From assembly GCF_042676185.1 (NCBI RefSeq), contig NZ_JBHTJT010000060.1, positions 1 to 64,000 on the forward strand: 64,000 nucleotides of DNA. The letters run 5' to 3'. Numbering within the stretch: position 1 is the first letter of the stretch; every line of letters starts with the position of its first letter. The notes beneath the pieces are model-generated. The model was not told where the DNA came from. It worked only from the letters and a program-made list of their open reading frames with translations, and did not search any database. Shown here piece after piece: positions 63,439-64,000 of this stretch. Source of the stretch: Tropicimonas aquimaris (lineage in GTDB: Bacteria; Pseudomonadota; Alphaproteobacteria; Rhodobacterales; Rhodobacteraceae). Made by a program: the position numbers and the translations under genes.

Positions 63439-64000
63439 GCGAGCTGTCCCAATGCCATATCGGCTCGGGCCGGGTGATGACCGTCGACGGGCCCATCCCG
63501 TCGGCGGCGCTCGGCCACACGCTGATGCACGAGCACCTGCAGAACGACTGCTCCTGCTGGTGGAACCCGCCGCAGGAGCCGGAGCGCCAGTACCTCGCCG
63601 AGGCGCCCGTCTCCATCGAGATCCTGTCGGAGCTGCGGCAGGATCCCTTCGTCAACAAGCACAACATCTCGCTGGACGAGCTGGAGCTGGCCATCGACGA
63701 GGTGAAGCAGTTCGCCGCCGTCGGGGGACGCAGCATCGTGGACCCGACCTGCCGCGGCATCGGGCGCGATCCGGTCAAGCTGCGCCGGATTGCGGCGGAG
63801 ACGGGCGTGCAGATCGTCATGGGCGCGGGCTACTACCTCGCCTCGTCCATGCCGGAGCGCGTCGCCTCCATCACCGCCGATGACATCGCCGACGAAATCG
63901 TCGCCGAAGCGCTGGAGGGCGTTGACGGGACCGATGCGAAGATTGGCCTGATCGGCGAGATCGGCGTCTCGGCGGATTTCACCCCCGAGGAGGAAAAATC
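63435..64000 (+). CDS. Phosphotriesterase-family hydrolase, 3' end outside the window
   Basis: N-terminal 188 residues of an amidohydrolase-superfamily protein. GRVMTVDGPIPSAALGHTLMHEHL gives the His-x-His metal site, and VGGRSIVDPTCRGIGRDPVKLRRIAAETGVQIVMGAGYYLA is the second strand pattern of the phosphotriesterase/lactonase group. The carboxylated Lys or Glu and the later His residues would be near or beyond the edge (KIGLIGEIGVSADF is present). Start overlaps the permease stop by four bases, so it is the fifth gene of the sugar operon; a sugar lactonase role is likely. Confidence 0.85.
   Translation, partial: MSELSQCHIGSGRVMTVDGPIPSAALGHTLMHEHLQNDCSCWWNPPQEPERQYLAEAPVSIEILSELRQDPFVNKHNISLDELELAIDEVKQFAAVGGRSIVDPTCRGIGRDPVKLRRIAAETGVQIVMGAGYYLASSMPERVASITADDIADEIVAEALEGVDGTDAKIGLIGEIGVSADFTPEEEK

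Noticed and set aside
1..64000. tRNA or rRNA genes
   Set aside because: No cloverleaf-like segment or rRNA-like stretch was noticed on either strand, though a covariance-model scan could not be run.

Overview
The window looks like alphaproteobacterial DNA, most likely from the Rhodobacteraceae (Roseobacter/Paracoccus-like group). This rests on the high GC of the metabolic blocks, TRAP and ABC transporter operons, RTX exoproteins, and transposase relics of the IS1380, IS3, IS256, IS5 and IS1595 families. The density of broken mobile elements, integrase fragments and non-coding repeats points to a plasmid, chromid or genomic island rather than a conserved chromosome core. No rRNA, tRNA or CRISPR array was seen.

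Layout. 1-6.7 kb: an IS1380 transposase cut by the window edge, an SDR epimerase, integrase and transposase debris with a 355-bp direct repeat, an intact tyrosine recombinase and a divergent XRE-type regulator. 7-20.2 kb: a long minus-strand surface-polysaccharide operon, AT-richer than its surroundings, with genes for a nonulosonic (sialic-like) acid (neuB, neuA, neuD homologues, a CBS-aminotransferase fusion, a TIM-barrel isomerase), Wzx and Wzy, a GT42/DUF115-like putative transferase, two sulfotransferases, two glycosyltransferases, an acetyltransferase and UDP-xylose synthase. 20.5-24.9 kb: IS256 and IS3 relics, a 1.1-kb phased non-coding element (copy A), a Doc/AbrB toxin-antitoxin pair and another integrase tail. 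25.6-36.5 kb: ornithine cyclodeaminase-like enzyme, a small RTX protein, a membrane-anchored endonuclease/phosphatase-fold protein, a DUF3604 protein and small exported proteins among IS relics. 36.5-39.1 kb: an 862-residue RTX protein. 39.7-40.8 kb: copy B of the phased element.

41-49 kb: a likely amino-acid catabolic locus. A three-subunit FAD/[2Fe-2S] dehydrogenase, RidA and a TRAP transporter lie on the minus strand, divergent from a LysR regulator and a DapA-family lyase. The set best fits D-hydroxyproline oxidation. 50-53.3 kb: TPP riboswitch plus thiBPQ thiamine importer. 53.3-55 kb: thioredoxin-like protein, ArsP-like permease and ArsR regulator with a nested palindrome. 55.4-58.8 kb: decayed genes (DUF1989, glycine-betaine-type permease, frameshifted LacI). 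59.6-64 kb: a LacI-controlled sugar ABC importer operon running into a phosphotriesterase-family gene cut by the window end.

The most unusual structure is the duplicated non-coding element (22.7-23.8 and 39.7-40.8 kb). Each copy has five TATC-N8-GATA dyads about 170 bp apart, two TTTTAATARGACGGATTT motifs exactly 66 bp apart, and a tandem array of ACCTAARCGGA boxes 40-41 bp apart. The same boxes recur beside the integrase, its relic and the XRE regulator. This looks like a protein-organised DNA site (partition, origin or recombination complex) belonging to the resident mobile element.
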